This document shows positions 35,733-44,254 of a stretch of DNA of 64,000 nucleotides, piece after piece (within the stretch, counting starts at the first letter, position 1; the number at the start of each line of letters is the position of its first letter). The notes beneath the pieces are model-generated. The model was given only the letters and a program-made list of their open reading frames with translations, was not told where the DNA came from and did not search any database. The position numbers were made by a program, and so were the translations under genes. Origin of the DNA: Paenibacillus aestuarii (lineage in GTDB: Bacteria; Bacillota; Bacilli; Paenibacillales; NBRC-103111). The stretch is from the NCBI RefSeq assembly GCF_027789125.1, contig NZ_JAQFVF010000026.1:186001-250000 (forward strand). Direction: 5' to 3'.

Positions 35733-36977
35733 ATGGAGATGAAGCATACAAGAGCCCTTGCTATTGCGGCGATGTCCCTGCTGCTGATTGCAGCCGGATG
35801 CGGAGCGCGTCAAGCGAAGGATGTGCCGGTGACAGCTGGCGCCGGCGATACGGCTGCAAAGGTTGTTGGTGTGCAAAATGTGCAGAAGGCGAAGTGGGGC
35901 ACGGAAGCGGAGCTGGCGGCGGATGTCATTCCGTTCATGGAGTTGGATGTCGTCGTGAAGGTAAGCGGTGATGTCACGCAAGTACATAAGAGCCGTGGAG
36001 ATACGGTATCGAAAGACGAGACGATTCTTGAAATCGATAAGAAGGATATGAACCGGGAAAAAGAAAAGGTCGATGCCGCCCTGCAAACGGCGATGGAGCA
36101 GGTGGATAAAGCGAAAAAAGACTTGGCGGACAACAAGAAGGAAATCGAACTGTCCATTGCTAAGACGAAGCTGTCGATCTCTGATTTGGAGCGCGACTAC
36201 GCCAAGATGCGGAATAATTTTGACGAAGGCATCGGCGAGAAAAGTGCGCTGACGTCGATGGAGACGAAGCTGGAGCAGGCGCGCATGGACCTTGAGCTTT
36301 TGAATGATAAACAGAAGACACTGGAAACGAGCAACCCGCTCAGTCCAGCGGAGTACCAACTGAAAAGTGCGCAAATCGCCCAGGAAGAATGGCAGCGTTC
36401 CATGTCTTACTATGACGTTAAATCGCCAATCAGCGGTGTGCTGATCTATATGCCGGCTGAGGTGGGCATGACGCTGCCAAGCGGGATGGCGATCGCGAAA
36501 GTGCAGCAGCAGAATGTCGTCAAAATCAAAGCGAACCTCACGGACGCGTATCGGCGGATGGTGCAGGATCAAGCGGAATTGAGCTTTGTCAATCCGGAAA
36601 CGGGCGAGACTTTCAACGGCAAAGTGATCTATCTCGCCTCTACGGCGGATTTGCAAACGAAGACATTTGAGCTGCAGCTGCAAGCAAGCAACACCGCTGG
36701 CAAGTTAAAGCCGGGTACGAGGGTGCAGCTCCAGTTGAACGCTCCCCAAGCTAGCGAGTCGATAACCGTGCCGGCAGACGCCGTGCTGCGGGAGAACGGG
36801 CAGGCCTATGTGTTTGTGGTCAAAGGGGACCAAGTGGAAAAGCGTCAGGTGCAAACGGGGAAAACCAAGGATAGCCAGCAGGAAATTACTTCAGGCCTGG
36901 ATGGCAGTGAGAAAATCGTTACTCGTGGTCAGCTGCGACTGCAAGACGGTGAGCACGTCACGATAGAACAGAAATAG
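35733..36977 (+). CDS. RND efflux membrane-fusion (HlyD/AcrA-like) lipoprotein
   Basis: The ~414-residue adaptor has a lipoprotein signal (LLLIAAGC, Cys about 23), lipoyl/barrel-sandwich halves (VVVKVSGDVTQVHKSRGDTV and the matching YYDVKSPISGVLIYMPAEVGM), a long coiled-coil hairpin between them (about 120-215, rich in Lys/Glu/Asp/Gln) and beta-barrel and membrane-proximal domains at the end. In a Gram-positive cell it links the RND pump to the exterior without an outer membrane. ATG 35733 and ATG 35739 are both possible; the frame also opens at 35712. It heads the operon with the TetR and RND genes. Confidence 0.88.
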   Translation: MEMKHTRALAIAAMSLLLIAAGCGARQAKDVPVTAGAGDTAAKVVGVQNVQKAKWGTEAELAADVIPFMELDVVVKVSGDVTQVHKSRGDTVSKDETILEIDKKDMNREKEKVDAALQTAMEQVDKAKKDLADNKKEIELSIAKTKLSISDLERDYAKMRNNFDEGIGEKSALTSMETKLEQARMDLELLNDKQKTLETSNPLSPAEYQLKSAQIAQEEWQRSMSYYDVKSPISGVLIYMPAEVGMTLPSGMAIAKVQQQNVVKIKANLTDAYRRMVQDQAELSFVNPETGETFNGKVIYLASTADLQTKTFELQLQASNTAGKLKPGTRVQLQLNAPQASESITVPADAVLRENGQAYVFVVKGDQVEKRQVQTGKTKDSQQEITSGLDGSEKIVTRGQLRLQDGEHVTIEQK

Positions 36978-36995
36978 AAGCAACGGGGGTAAACC

Positions 36996-37610
36996 GTGGT
37001 AAAAGATAATGAACTTACAAAGCAAAAGCTGCTGAAAGCTGCTTTAGAGATTTTTTCAGAGAAAGGCTACTATGAGACGAAGGTTTCCGACATTGTGAAA
37101 AGAGCGGGCGTCGCTCAGGGTACCTTTTATCTGTATTTTCAAACCAAAGAGAGTATTTTTACATCGATTATCCAAAGCACCAATGATCAGATGATCGAGC
37201 AAATCGATCAGATTTTCGCTGAACAAGTATCCCCGCAGATGCCGAAAGAAGAACTGACAAGGCGCTTATATGAAACGATTTATAACTGTATGGCGTTGTA
37301 TCGTGATCACCGATCCATTGTCTACATGATGCGGATTCACGGAGCTTCGCAATTCGCCGAGGCGGAAAGCGTCGCGAAAGCCTGTGACGAGAACCTGCTT
37401 GGCATTATTATGAAGCTGTTTCGGAAATTCCAATTATTCCCTGAGTATGACCAATTTCAATATGAAGTGGCTGCGCGCGCGATCCATGGCTTGTTAAATG
37501 AGACGTGCATGCAGTACGTGATTGTCCAGGAATTGACCGAAGAGGAATTATCGAAGATCGTCGGCGTCGTGACGCAAATGATCTACAACATGACCCTGGG
37601 ATGCGAATAG
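36996..37610 (+). CDS. TetR/AcrR family repressor of the RND operon
   Basis: The 204-residue regulator has the TetR helix-turn-helix (ALEIFSEKGYYETKVSDIVKRAGVAQGTFYLYFQTKESI, about 17-55) and an all-helical effector domain. The GTG start at 36996 has GGGGGT upstream. It sits between the adaptor and the pump genes, so one transcript makes the repressor with what it controls. The perfect palindrome at 35680-35699 is its likely target. Confidence 0.9.
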   Translation: MVKDNELTKQKLLKAALEIFSEKGYYETKVSDIVKRAGVAQGTFYLYFQTKESIFTSIIQSTNDQMIEQIDQIFAEQVSPQMPKEELTRRLYETIYNCMALYRDHRSIVYMMRIHGASQFAEAESVAKACDENLLGIIMKLFRKFQLFPEYDQFQYEVAARAIHGLLNETCMQYVIVQELTEEELSKIVGVVTQMIYNMTLGCE

Positions 37611-37650
37611 CCCCTTTGCAAGTCAATGGTCAATGGAAGGAAGAGGATGA

Positions 37651-40600
37651 ATGATCGCCAAGGCGCTGAAATATCGCAAGGTTACGTTATTGTTTATGTT
37701 GATTGCGATGATCGTTGGGATCACCAATTTTATCGGGCTTCAGCAGCGGGAAAATCCGGAAATCACCGCGACGATGGCTAGTATTCGCACGATTTATGCC
37801 GGTGCCTCTCCTGATAAGGTCGAGCAACTGGTGACCAAGAAGCTGGAAGACAAGATCAATGAGATGGAAAATATTTTGAAGGTGACGTCGACGTCTCAGG
37901 AAAGCGTGTCATCGATTGTCGTGGAGCTCGTGCCTGGTACGGATACCAAGCAATCCTGGGATACGCTCCGGCAAAAATTGCAATCTGCAGAAGCAGATCT
38001 GCCGGCGGATGCGGATAAACCGGTTATTAATACGAATTTAACGGAAATATCGGAGCAAATTTTTCACCTGGTGGTGGAGCGTCCGGAAGATTTCGAAAGC
38101 CTGCGGTCTTTGACGGAAAATTGGAAGGAGCAGCTGCGTACCGTCTCAGGGGTCAGCAGTGTGGAGGTTGTTGGGCTTCCCGATCAACAGGTGAAAGTGG
38201 TACTGAATGATGCCAAGCTGGAAGCATACCATCTTCACTGGGGACTGATTGCACAAGCGCTGCAAGATTCGCGCGAGCGGGTTCCGATTGGAACCATAGA
38301 TCAAGACAATCAGCGCAAATATCATCAATTGACCGGGGAGTGGGCCTCGCCCGAGGATGTGGCGGAAACGGTTATTTATCGCACTGCGAATGCGGGCTCA
38401 CCCTTGAAATTGAAAGATGTTGCCGACGTGACGCTGGCTCCCAAGAAGTTGGAACAGCGCATCTTCTATAACGGGAAGCCGGCCATCGACATCGCCATTA
38501 AAGCGCAAAAAGGTGTTGATGTGCCTGCGCTGCAGGATCGAATCGATACCAAGATGGAATCGCTGAAGAAGCAGCTCCCCTTGCAAGTTCAGCTTGTCTC
38601 TGCGTTTAACCAAAAAGAGAATGTAAACAAACTGTTCTCGGATCTGGGCAGAGAGCTGCTGATCGGAATTATTGCGGTCATTATCGTATGTTCCTTAGGG
38701 CTATCGTTCAGCACCTCGCTGCTGGTTTCCACAGCGATTCCGCTGTCCATTCTAATCGGGCTCATCCCGATGAAGTTGTTCGGCGTCGATTTGAACCAAA
38801 TATCGATTGTTGCGCTCGTCATCGTACTCGGTATTTTGGTCGACGATGCGATCGTCGTGAACGATAATATCGAACGGCGGCTGCAGCTCGGCGACTCCCC
38901 GGGACAGGCGGCTTTTAGGGGAAGCCGTGAGGTTGGCGTATCGATTTTGACGGCTACAGTGGCTACGGCATCCGCTTTCTTTCCACTGTATTTCCTGAAA
39001 GGCAATATCGGCGAATTCATTCGCCCAATTCCGCTGGTGATCACCTCAACGCTGATTGTGTCCATGGTGATGTCCCTCACCGTCGTTCCGATCGTGCGTC
39101 AGTGGCAGCAGGAGAGGGTGCTGAGGCGGGGAAGGATTGTCGTGAATTCCAGGGAGCGCTATCCAGGGTTGCTGGGGCGTCAATTTTATCGTCTGAGCGC
39201 TTTTTATGAACAACAGCTCAAACGCATCATGAAGCGTCCTCTGCTAGCCGGGCTTATCGCGATGGCGATAGGAACGTCCAGCTTTGGGCTGCTGCCATTG
39301 CTTGGCGTTCAATATTTCCCGCCAGCCGAGCGAGAGCAGCTGCTGGTTGATATTGAACTGCCGACGGGCAGTACGTTTGCCGATACGACGGACACGACGG
39401 AAGCGATTGGTGCTTGGATTCAAAAGCAGCCTGGCGTTAAAGAGGTGTCTGCATATGCCGGGCGGTCGGCGCCTAAGTTTTATTATACCGAGGCTGATAA
39501 GTTTGACAGCCGGGTCGGGCAAGTGCTGGCGATCGTCGATCAGCACAAGGTGAAAACGGGCGAGCTGGTCACCGCGTGGCGGGCGGGACTTTCCGCGCTC
39601 TATCCCGGTGTGCAGATTACTCCGCGTGAATTGGAGAACGGACCTCCAGTCGGAGCGCCTATCGCCATTCGGATCAGCGGGACTGAGCTGGGCGAATTGA
39701 AAACGATATCGAATCAAGTCCAACAGCTGCTTCGGGATGTCCCAGGCGCCGTGGATGTGTCGGATGATATCGGAGATCCCATTCCAACCGTAAATATGGT
39801 GCTGGATAAGGATAAAGCGAACTTTTTCGGTGTGACGGATAAAGATTTATCTGCGACAGTTCGGCTGGCGACGGACGGCATGAAAGTATCCGATATGCAG
39901 ATGGCTAATCGGCTGCTGGATGTCAGTTTATACAGTGATCGTGGTGTAACCTCCCAGGCTGCGAATCAAACGGTTGAGAATTTGTTGGTTCCTTCGCAGA
40001 CCGGCCAGCTGTATGCGCTGAAGGAGTTTGTTTCTTTTGAGAACACGACATCGCTCTCCAAAATCCAGCGTTATAATATGATGCGCACCGTAACGGTTCG
40101 GGCCTATACGGATGGTGCTCTGGCTGCCAATGTGATGAAGGAGCTGCAGCCTAAGCTCGATGCGATGCAGCTGCCGGATGGTTATTCCTTAAGTGTAGGC
40201 GGGGAAAATGAAGAGCGGGATAAGTCCTTCGCAGCGATCGGGCAGCTTTCCTTGGTGGTGCTTATGCTGATTTATATCATTATCGCTATGCAATTTTACT
40301 CCTTGACCACGCCCGTCCTCATTTTATCGACCGTTTATCTGGCTTTGGGCGGATCTTTAATCGGACTGTTTATTACAGGTGCTCCTATCGGATTTATGGC
40401 ACTTATGGGCGTGGTGAGTCTTTCAGGGATGGTCGTACGAAACGGGATCGTAATGATCGAATTTGTTGAGCAGGCGAGAGAAGAGCGGGGATTAGCCTTG
40501 AACGATGCGATTGTCGAAGCGGGGAAAGCGCGCCTTCGTCCGATCCTGCTGACTGCCGCAACAGCGGTTAGCGGTCTTATGCCGATGGCTATTTCCGGGG

Positions 40601-40779
40601 GAAGTCTCTGGCGGCCCATGGCGGTTTCGATTATTAGTGGGCTGATCTATTCGACGGTATTGACCTTAGTTGTCGTGCCATCCTTATACAAAATTTTGAT
40701 CACGTGGAAAATGAAGCGAAGTTCGGCGGATATAGGTCACCATCATGAGGGGCCGAACACGGTTCACTCCAGCATATAG
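37651..40779 (+). CDS. RND efflux transporter permease (AcrB/Swr-like)
   Basis: The 1042-residue pump has the RND layout: TM1 at the N-terminus, a large outer loop, a TM cluster with the motif D region (GILVDDAIVVNDNIERRL, the proton-relay Asp-Asp pair), a second TM and loop repeat, and a final TM bundle (GVVSLSGMVVRNGIVMIEFVEQ). It works as a trimer driven by proton flow; substrates cannot be read. GGAAGGAAGAGG precedes ATG 37651. A terminator follows. Confidence 0.93.
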   Translation: MIAKALKYRKVTLLFMLIAMIVGITNFIGLQQRENPEITATMASIRTIYAGASPDKVEQLVTKKLEDKINEMENILKVTSTSQESVSSIVVELVPGTDTKQSWDTLRQKLQSAEADLPADADKPVINTNLTEISEQIFHLVVERPEDFESLRSLTENWKEQLRTVSGVSSVEVVGLPDQQVKVVLNDAKLEAYHLHWGLIAQALQDSRERVPIGTIDQDNQRKYHQLTGEWASPEDVAETVIYRTANAGSPLKLKDVADVTLAPKKLEQRIFYNGKPAIDIAIKAQKGVDVPALQDRIDTKMESLKKQLPLQVQLVSAFNQKENVNKLFSDLGRELLIGIIAVIIVCSLGLSFSTSLLVSTAIPLSILIGLIPMKLFGVDLNQISIVALVIVLGILVDDAIVVNDNIERRLQLGDSPGQAAFRGSREVGVSILTATVATASAFFPLYFLKGNIGEFIRPIPLVITSTLIVSMVMSLTVVPIVRQWQQERVLRRGRIVVNSRERYPGLLGRQFYRLSAFYEQQLKRIMKRPLLAGLIAMAIGTSSFGLLPLLGVQYFPPAEREQLLVDIELPTGSTFADTTDTTEAIGAWIQKQPGVKEVSAYAGRSAPKFYYTEADKFDSRVGQVLAIVDQHKVKTGELVTAWRAGLSALYPGVQITPRELENGPPVGAPIAIRISGTELGELKTISNQVQQLLRDVPGAVDVSDDIGDPIPTVNMVLDKDKANFFGVTDKDLSATVRLATDGMKVSDMQMANRLLDVSLYSDRGVTSQAANQTVENLLVPSQTGQLYALKEFVSFENTTSLSKIQRYNMMRTVTVRAYTDGALAANVMKELQPKLDAMQLPDGYSLSVGGENEERDKSFAAIGQLSLVVLMLIYIIIAMQFYSLTTPVLILSTVYLALGGSLIGLFITGAPIGFMALMGVVSLSGMVVRNGIVMIEFVEQAREERGLALNDAIVEAGKARLRPILLTAATAVSGLMPMAISGGSLWRPMAVSIISGLIYSTVLTLVVVPSLYKILITWKMKRSSADIGHHHEGPNTVHSSI

Positions 40780-40783
40780 TACA

Positions 40784-40825
40784 AGAAGCATATGCCGTTT
40801 AGTCGGCCTGTGCTTCTTTTTTTTT
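40784..40825 (+). terminator. Terminator after the RND operon
   Basis: AGAAGCA..GCCG pairs with CGGC..TGCTTCT and ends in a long T-run. Confidence 0.85.
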
Positions 40826-40885
40826 GGCACTGTGTCCATGGCAATTTTTTACTAGTGTCCAAGCACCGAATTCCTCTCGTTAATA

Positions 40886-40899
40886 ACTTATTAATAAGT
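40886..40899. promoter_or_regulatory. Perfect 14-bp palindrome upstream of the GT2-deacetylase gene
   Basis: ACTTATTAATAAGT is a perfect palindrome 23 nt before ATG 40923 and just upstream of the GGGGG ribosome site. It could be an operator, but its A+T-rich content makes chance possible. Confidence 0.4.
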
Positions 40900-40922
40900 A
40901 GCAACAGTCAGGGGGTAGATCC

Positions 40923-42251
40923 ATGATTTCCGTCATATGCTGTACGATGCGGGATGAATTTATTGACAATGTGTTTGAAAATTACTTGAAGCAAAGACTG
41001 CGGGAAAAAGAATTGATGATTATACTCAATCAAAGCTCAATGGATCTAAAAAAATGGAGGGAAAAAGCCGCACCACATCCAGATATTTCAGTATACCAAT
41101 TGTCCGAGAATAAAACATTAGGTGAGTGCCTGAATTTTGGGATTAAGTTATGCAAGCATGATATTATCGCCAAGATGGATGACGACGATTACTACGGCCC
41201 TAATTATCTTGCAAATCAACTGCGGATGATGAATAAAATGAATGCCGATGTCGTCTGCAAAAGAACGGTGTATATGTTTTTTGAGAATAAAAAAAAGATT
41301 GGCTTGCATTTAGCCAACGAAGATAAAAATACGTTTGTAAAACGGGCGGGAGGAGTAAAAGGATCGACATTAGTCATTAAGAAATACGCGTGGGAACGGA
41401 TCAATTTCCTCCATGTGAATATTGGGGAGGACTTTGAATTTATCAAACGGTGCATCTGGCAGGGCTATAATATTTATGTAACGGATGAAAATGACTATGT
41501 TTGTCTCCGCCGATGGAGGGGCAATCATACTTGGAAAATTAACAATCAAGCGTTAATCCAGCAATCCAAAATACTGGGTGATGCCAAGTCCATCATGGAA
41601 TTTATTGTGAATAAAAAGAAGGAGAAGGGCAGAGTTGTCCCGCCTATTTATAATTGCAGCTTGCAGAGCAGGCACATTGCGTTAACTTTTGATGACGGGC
41701 CTGACCCTGTTCATACGCCTATCATTTTGGATTTATTGCGACAGTATGACGCTAAGGCTACCTTCTTTGTCGTCGGAGAACAGCTTGAAAGACATCCTGA
41801 ACTGGCGCGAAGAATCGTTGATGAAGGTCACGAGATTGGCAATCACTCATTTTATCATCCGTATTTGACGAAATTGACTTCTAGCGAAATCTACAAAGAG
41901 TTAATAGATACGGAACTGCTCATCCGACGTATTACCGGGAAAAGAACACGTTTATTTCGTCTGCCCTATTTGGAAAAAAATCCAAAAGTCATGCAGATTG
42001 TCAACGAATTAGGATATAAGCCGATTATGTGCTCAATTGATACCTACGATTATGAAGCAGTTGGATTCAGGGATATTGTGAAATCAGTGATGACTTCATC
42101 GAAAAGAGGGGAAATTGTGTTATTTCACGATTCCGGCGGCGATCAATCAGAAACGGTTAAAGCGGTGGGTTTAGTCCTGAAAAAGCTGCGAAACCAGGGC
42201 TATAGATGTGTGAGCGTTTCCAGGCTTTTGGATATATATAGGAAGCAATGA
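40923..42251 (+). CDS. Fusion of family-2 glycosyltransferase and polysaccharide (NodB) deacetylase
   Basis: The 442-residue protein has two parts. Residues 1-235 form a GT2-like domain (SVICCTMRDEFIDNVFENYLKQ, then IAKMDDDDYYGPNYL with a DxD-type nucleotide-sugar site). Residues 245-442 form a NodB deacetylase with ALTFDDGPDP (metal Asp), HEIGNHSFYHP (metal His) and IVLFHDSGG; the usual RPPYG motif reads RLPYL. There is no signal peptide or membrane segment, so the protein is probably cytoplasmic. It could add and then deacetylate a sugar on one acceptor. Its function is unknown. GGGGG lies before ATG 40923. Confidence 0.85.
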   Translation: MISVICCTMRDEFIDNVFENYLKQRLREKELMIILNQSSMDLKKWREKAAPHPDISVYQLSENKTLGECLNFGIKLCKHDIIAKMDDDDYYGPNYLANQLRMMNKMNADVVCKRTVYMFFENKKKIGLHLANEDKNTFVKRAGGVKGSTLVIKKYAWERINFLHVNIGEDFEFIKRCIWQGYNIYVTDENDYVCLRRWRGNHTWKINNQALIQQSKILGDAKSIMEFIVNKKKEKGRVVPPIYNCSLQSRHIALTFDDGPDPVHTPIILDLLRQYDAKATFFVVGEQLERHPELARRIVDEGHEIGNHSFYHPYLTKLTSSEIYKELIDTELLIRRITGKRTRLFRLPYLEKNPKVMQIVNELGYKPIMCSIDTYDYEAVGFRDIVKSVMTSSKRGEIVLFHDSGGDQSETVKAVGLVLKKLRNQGYRCVSVSRLLDIYRKQ

Positions 42252-42268
42252 ATCCTATAAACGTAAAG

Positions 42269-42296
42269 AAAACTCTCCTGTATAGGAGAGTTTTTT
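42269..42296 (+). terminator. Terminator between convergent genes
   Basis: AAAACTCTCC and GGAGAGTTTT arms with a 5-nt loop and a T6 run; it can serve the plus-strand fusion gene and, by its A-run, the minus-strand YheC/D gene. Confidence 0.85.
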
Positions 42297-42305
42297 ATGC
42301 GAATT

Positions 42306-43040
42306 TTAGAATTTGGCATATCTCAAAATTCTTTTATACATTGTCTTGTCTTTGAGCGCATTAAAAATACTCATATCAGGCCCTGTATTAATTTCTAGAA
42401 TCCATGGCTTCATCTTGGTATCAATGGCAATATCGACGCCGAAAGCTCTTTTGTTTGTGTAGCTAATTGCAAGAATGCTGCTCGCCTCTCTCCCTAAAGT
42501 TTCGATCTTCCTAATATAGTTTGCCAGGTCAGCACCACTGAGATGCGATTGAAGAAGTTTGCTTATAGGTAAAGGTGTACCTCCGCTGTGATAATTGGTC
42601 ACGATCTTGTTCGCTCTGCCCAACCGTCCGATAATCCCCGTCGTTACCAGTTGCCCGCTTCTGTTCTTTTGCACCATTACCCGGATATCGAAGGAGCGAC
42701 CATTATGTTTGAGCATCTCAATTCCCTGTTGAACAATATATTTGTCCCTATTAATTAATTGCTGAAGAGAATCGTATAAGGCATCAGCTGTAGCGTAGTT
42801 TCTTGAGGTCGTGCCGCCTCTTAGAACGAACCCGTTCTCGGTACGACTGATTTTATAAATGCCCCGGCCCCCCGTGCCCTCATCTGGCTTTAAGTAAAGG
42901 GCGTTATATGTTCTTAACATATGGTTCAGGTTAGATCTTGTTGCTGCCATTGTGTCAGGGAGTAGATCGCTTATGCGGCTATATTTTTTCATGAAAAGAT
43001 GTTTGCCTAATTTCCCCATCTTGTATCGTACCTTTTTCAT
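42306..43040 (-). CDS. YheC/YheD family ATP-grasp protein
   Basis: About 244 residues. The ATP-grasp fold typical of YheC/YheD spore-coat-associated proteins shows LYLKPDEGTGGRGIYKI near residues 55-70 and FGVDIAIDTKMKPWILEINTGPDMSIFN near the end (the acidic metal-binding E-x-N). YheC/D proteins of Bacillus have a C-terminal ATP-grasp of this kind; this one is the shorter form. The start at ATG 43040 has GGAGG 8 nt upstream; the ATG at 43064 lacks a site. Confidence 0.82.
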   Translation of the reverse strand: MKKVRYKMGKLGKHLFMKKYSRISDLLPDTMAATRSNLNHMLRTYNALYLKPDEGTGGRGIYKISRTENGFVLRGGTTSRNYATADALYDSLQQLINRDKYIVQQGIEMLKHNGRSFDIRVMVQKNRSGQLVTTGIIGRLGRANKIVTNYHSGGTPLPISKLLQSHLSGADLANYIRKIETLGREASSILAISYTNKRAFGVDIAIDTKMKPWILEINTGPDMSIFNALKDKTMYKRILRYAKF

Positions 43041-43196
43041 TTCATCTACCTCCTGCATGTTCATGTCGAGGTATTATATGCGAACGAGCTTTGATGGGGC
43101 ATAGGCTTTCGAATACTATGGATAGAGTGACGGGTGTTGGTGAGGGGAGACGGGGAGCGGCATCCAACGACGCATGAGATTTCGCATTTTATGGGG

Positions 43197-43226
43197 AATA
43201 GCGGAAGGGGGGGGCTTCCGCTATTT
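43197..43226. repeat. G/C-run hairpin downstream of the SRPBCC gene
   Basis: AATAGCGGAAG and CTTCCGCTATT are perfect 11-base arms around a G-run. No long T-tail is present on either strand, so it may be a weak terminator or stabilising hairpin. Confidence 0.6.
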
Positions 43227-43232
43227 GCTATT

Positions 43233-43661
43233 TTACAAAGAGCGCTCGCTATACGCTTTAAAATTATTCAGAAACGACTGCCAGCCAGCTTGCTGCTGCT
43301 CCAGAGGGAAAGTCGTTTCCGCTTCAAATACTTCAATGATCTTCGTATCGCTGTCTTGGCTAATAAAAGTGATCGCCACTCGTCTTCCATCGCCAAGGGT
43401 GTAGGCGATAAATTCGTTTGTTCGAATTTCATCATACACGCCGCCAAAATCGAAGCCGAAGCTTCCGTCCTTAGCTTCCATTCTTGTTAAAAACTTGCCG
43501 CCGACCGTTAAATCATTTTCGGCAGTTGGTGCATGCCAATCGTCAGATGCAAACGACCACTTCGTAATATGCTCGGGTTCGGTCCAAAACTTCCATACTT
43601 GTTCAACTGGGGCATGAACTGTAATTTCAACCGTAATTGTCGCTTTTTCGCCTGTTTCCAT
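43233..43661 (-). CDS. SRPBCC/AHSA1 family protein
   Basis: The 142-residue protein begins KATITVEITVHAPVEQVWKFWTEPEHITKW and keeps the AHSA1 fold with DWHAPTAENDLTVGGKF and a C-terminal QQAGWQSFLNNFKAYSE helix. Family members are ligand-binding helix-grip proteins; no catalytic site is evident. The start is ATG 43661, after GAGGCGG; upstream in-frame methionines lack a site. It is divergent to the DoxX gene. Confidence 0.84.
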   Translation of the reverse strand: METGEKATITVEITVHAPVEQVWKFWTEPEHITKWSFASDDWHAPTAENDLTVGGKFLTRMEAKDGSFGFDFGGVYDEIRTNEFIAYTLGDGRRVAITFISQDSDTKIIEVFEAETTFPLEQQQAGWQSFLNNFKAYSERSL

Positions 43662-43859
43662 TATGGATACCGCCTCACTATGTTTTTTGACACTCATGGA
43701 TAATTGTACCATTAAAAAGCGCTTGAAATAAAATCCATATTTTTGGCTATTCGCTTTACAAACGAACATATATTCGGTATTATGAGTATGGATTAATTTT
43801 CCATGAGCTCGAGCCATCTACTTTTATTATCCTATATTCTCTTAAGGGGGAGATTTACG

Positions 43860-44252
43860 ATGAAAGGCACAATTTCTAAAGGACGGCTGTGGACGGCCAG
43901 GGTCTTCAGCGGTATATCCATCTTGTTTATGCTGATGGACAGCATTATGAAATTATTTAAACCTTCGTTCGTTGTAGAGTCTACGGTTTCGCTCGGATAT
44001 CAGGAGCATCATATTGTGTTGATCGGCGTACTGGGACTAATCTCAACTCTTCTATTCGCTTTGCCACGCACCTCGTTCATAGGTGCAGTGATGTTGACCG
44101 GTTATTTTGGCGGAGTGATGGCGACACACATTCGTCTGGATGCCCCTCTTTTTTCCAATATCTTATTTCCTGTTTATTTGGCCATATTGATTTGGGGAAG
44201 CCTTTGGCTGCGAAATGAACAAGTGCGCAAGCTCTTTTCTTTGCAGAGATAG
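43860..44252 (+). CDS. DoxX-like small membrane protein
   Basis: The 130-residue protein has four hydrophobic segments (ARVFSGISILFMLMDSIMKLF, HHIVLIGVLGLISTLLFALP, FIGAVMLTGYFGGVMATHI, ILFPVYLAILIWGSLWL), as in DoxX-like proteins. GGGGGAG precedes ATG 43860, 57 nt inside the longer open frame. It is convergent with the kinase gene, ending 2 nt from it. Function unknown. Confidence 0.8.
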   Translation: MKGTISKGRLWTARVFSGISILFMLMDSIMKLFKPSFVVESTVSLGYQEHHIVLIGVLGLISTLLFALPRTSFIGAVMLTGYFGGVMATHIRLDAPLFSNILFPVYLAILIWGSLWLRNEQVRKLFSLQR

Positions 44253-44254
44253 GC

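Noticed and set aside
35694-36683. Long minus-strand open frame opposite the adaptor gene
   Set aside because: Arg/Leu/His-rich and lies entirely opposite a well-supported gene; shadow of the adaptor coding sequence.
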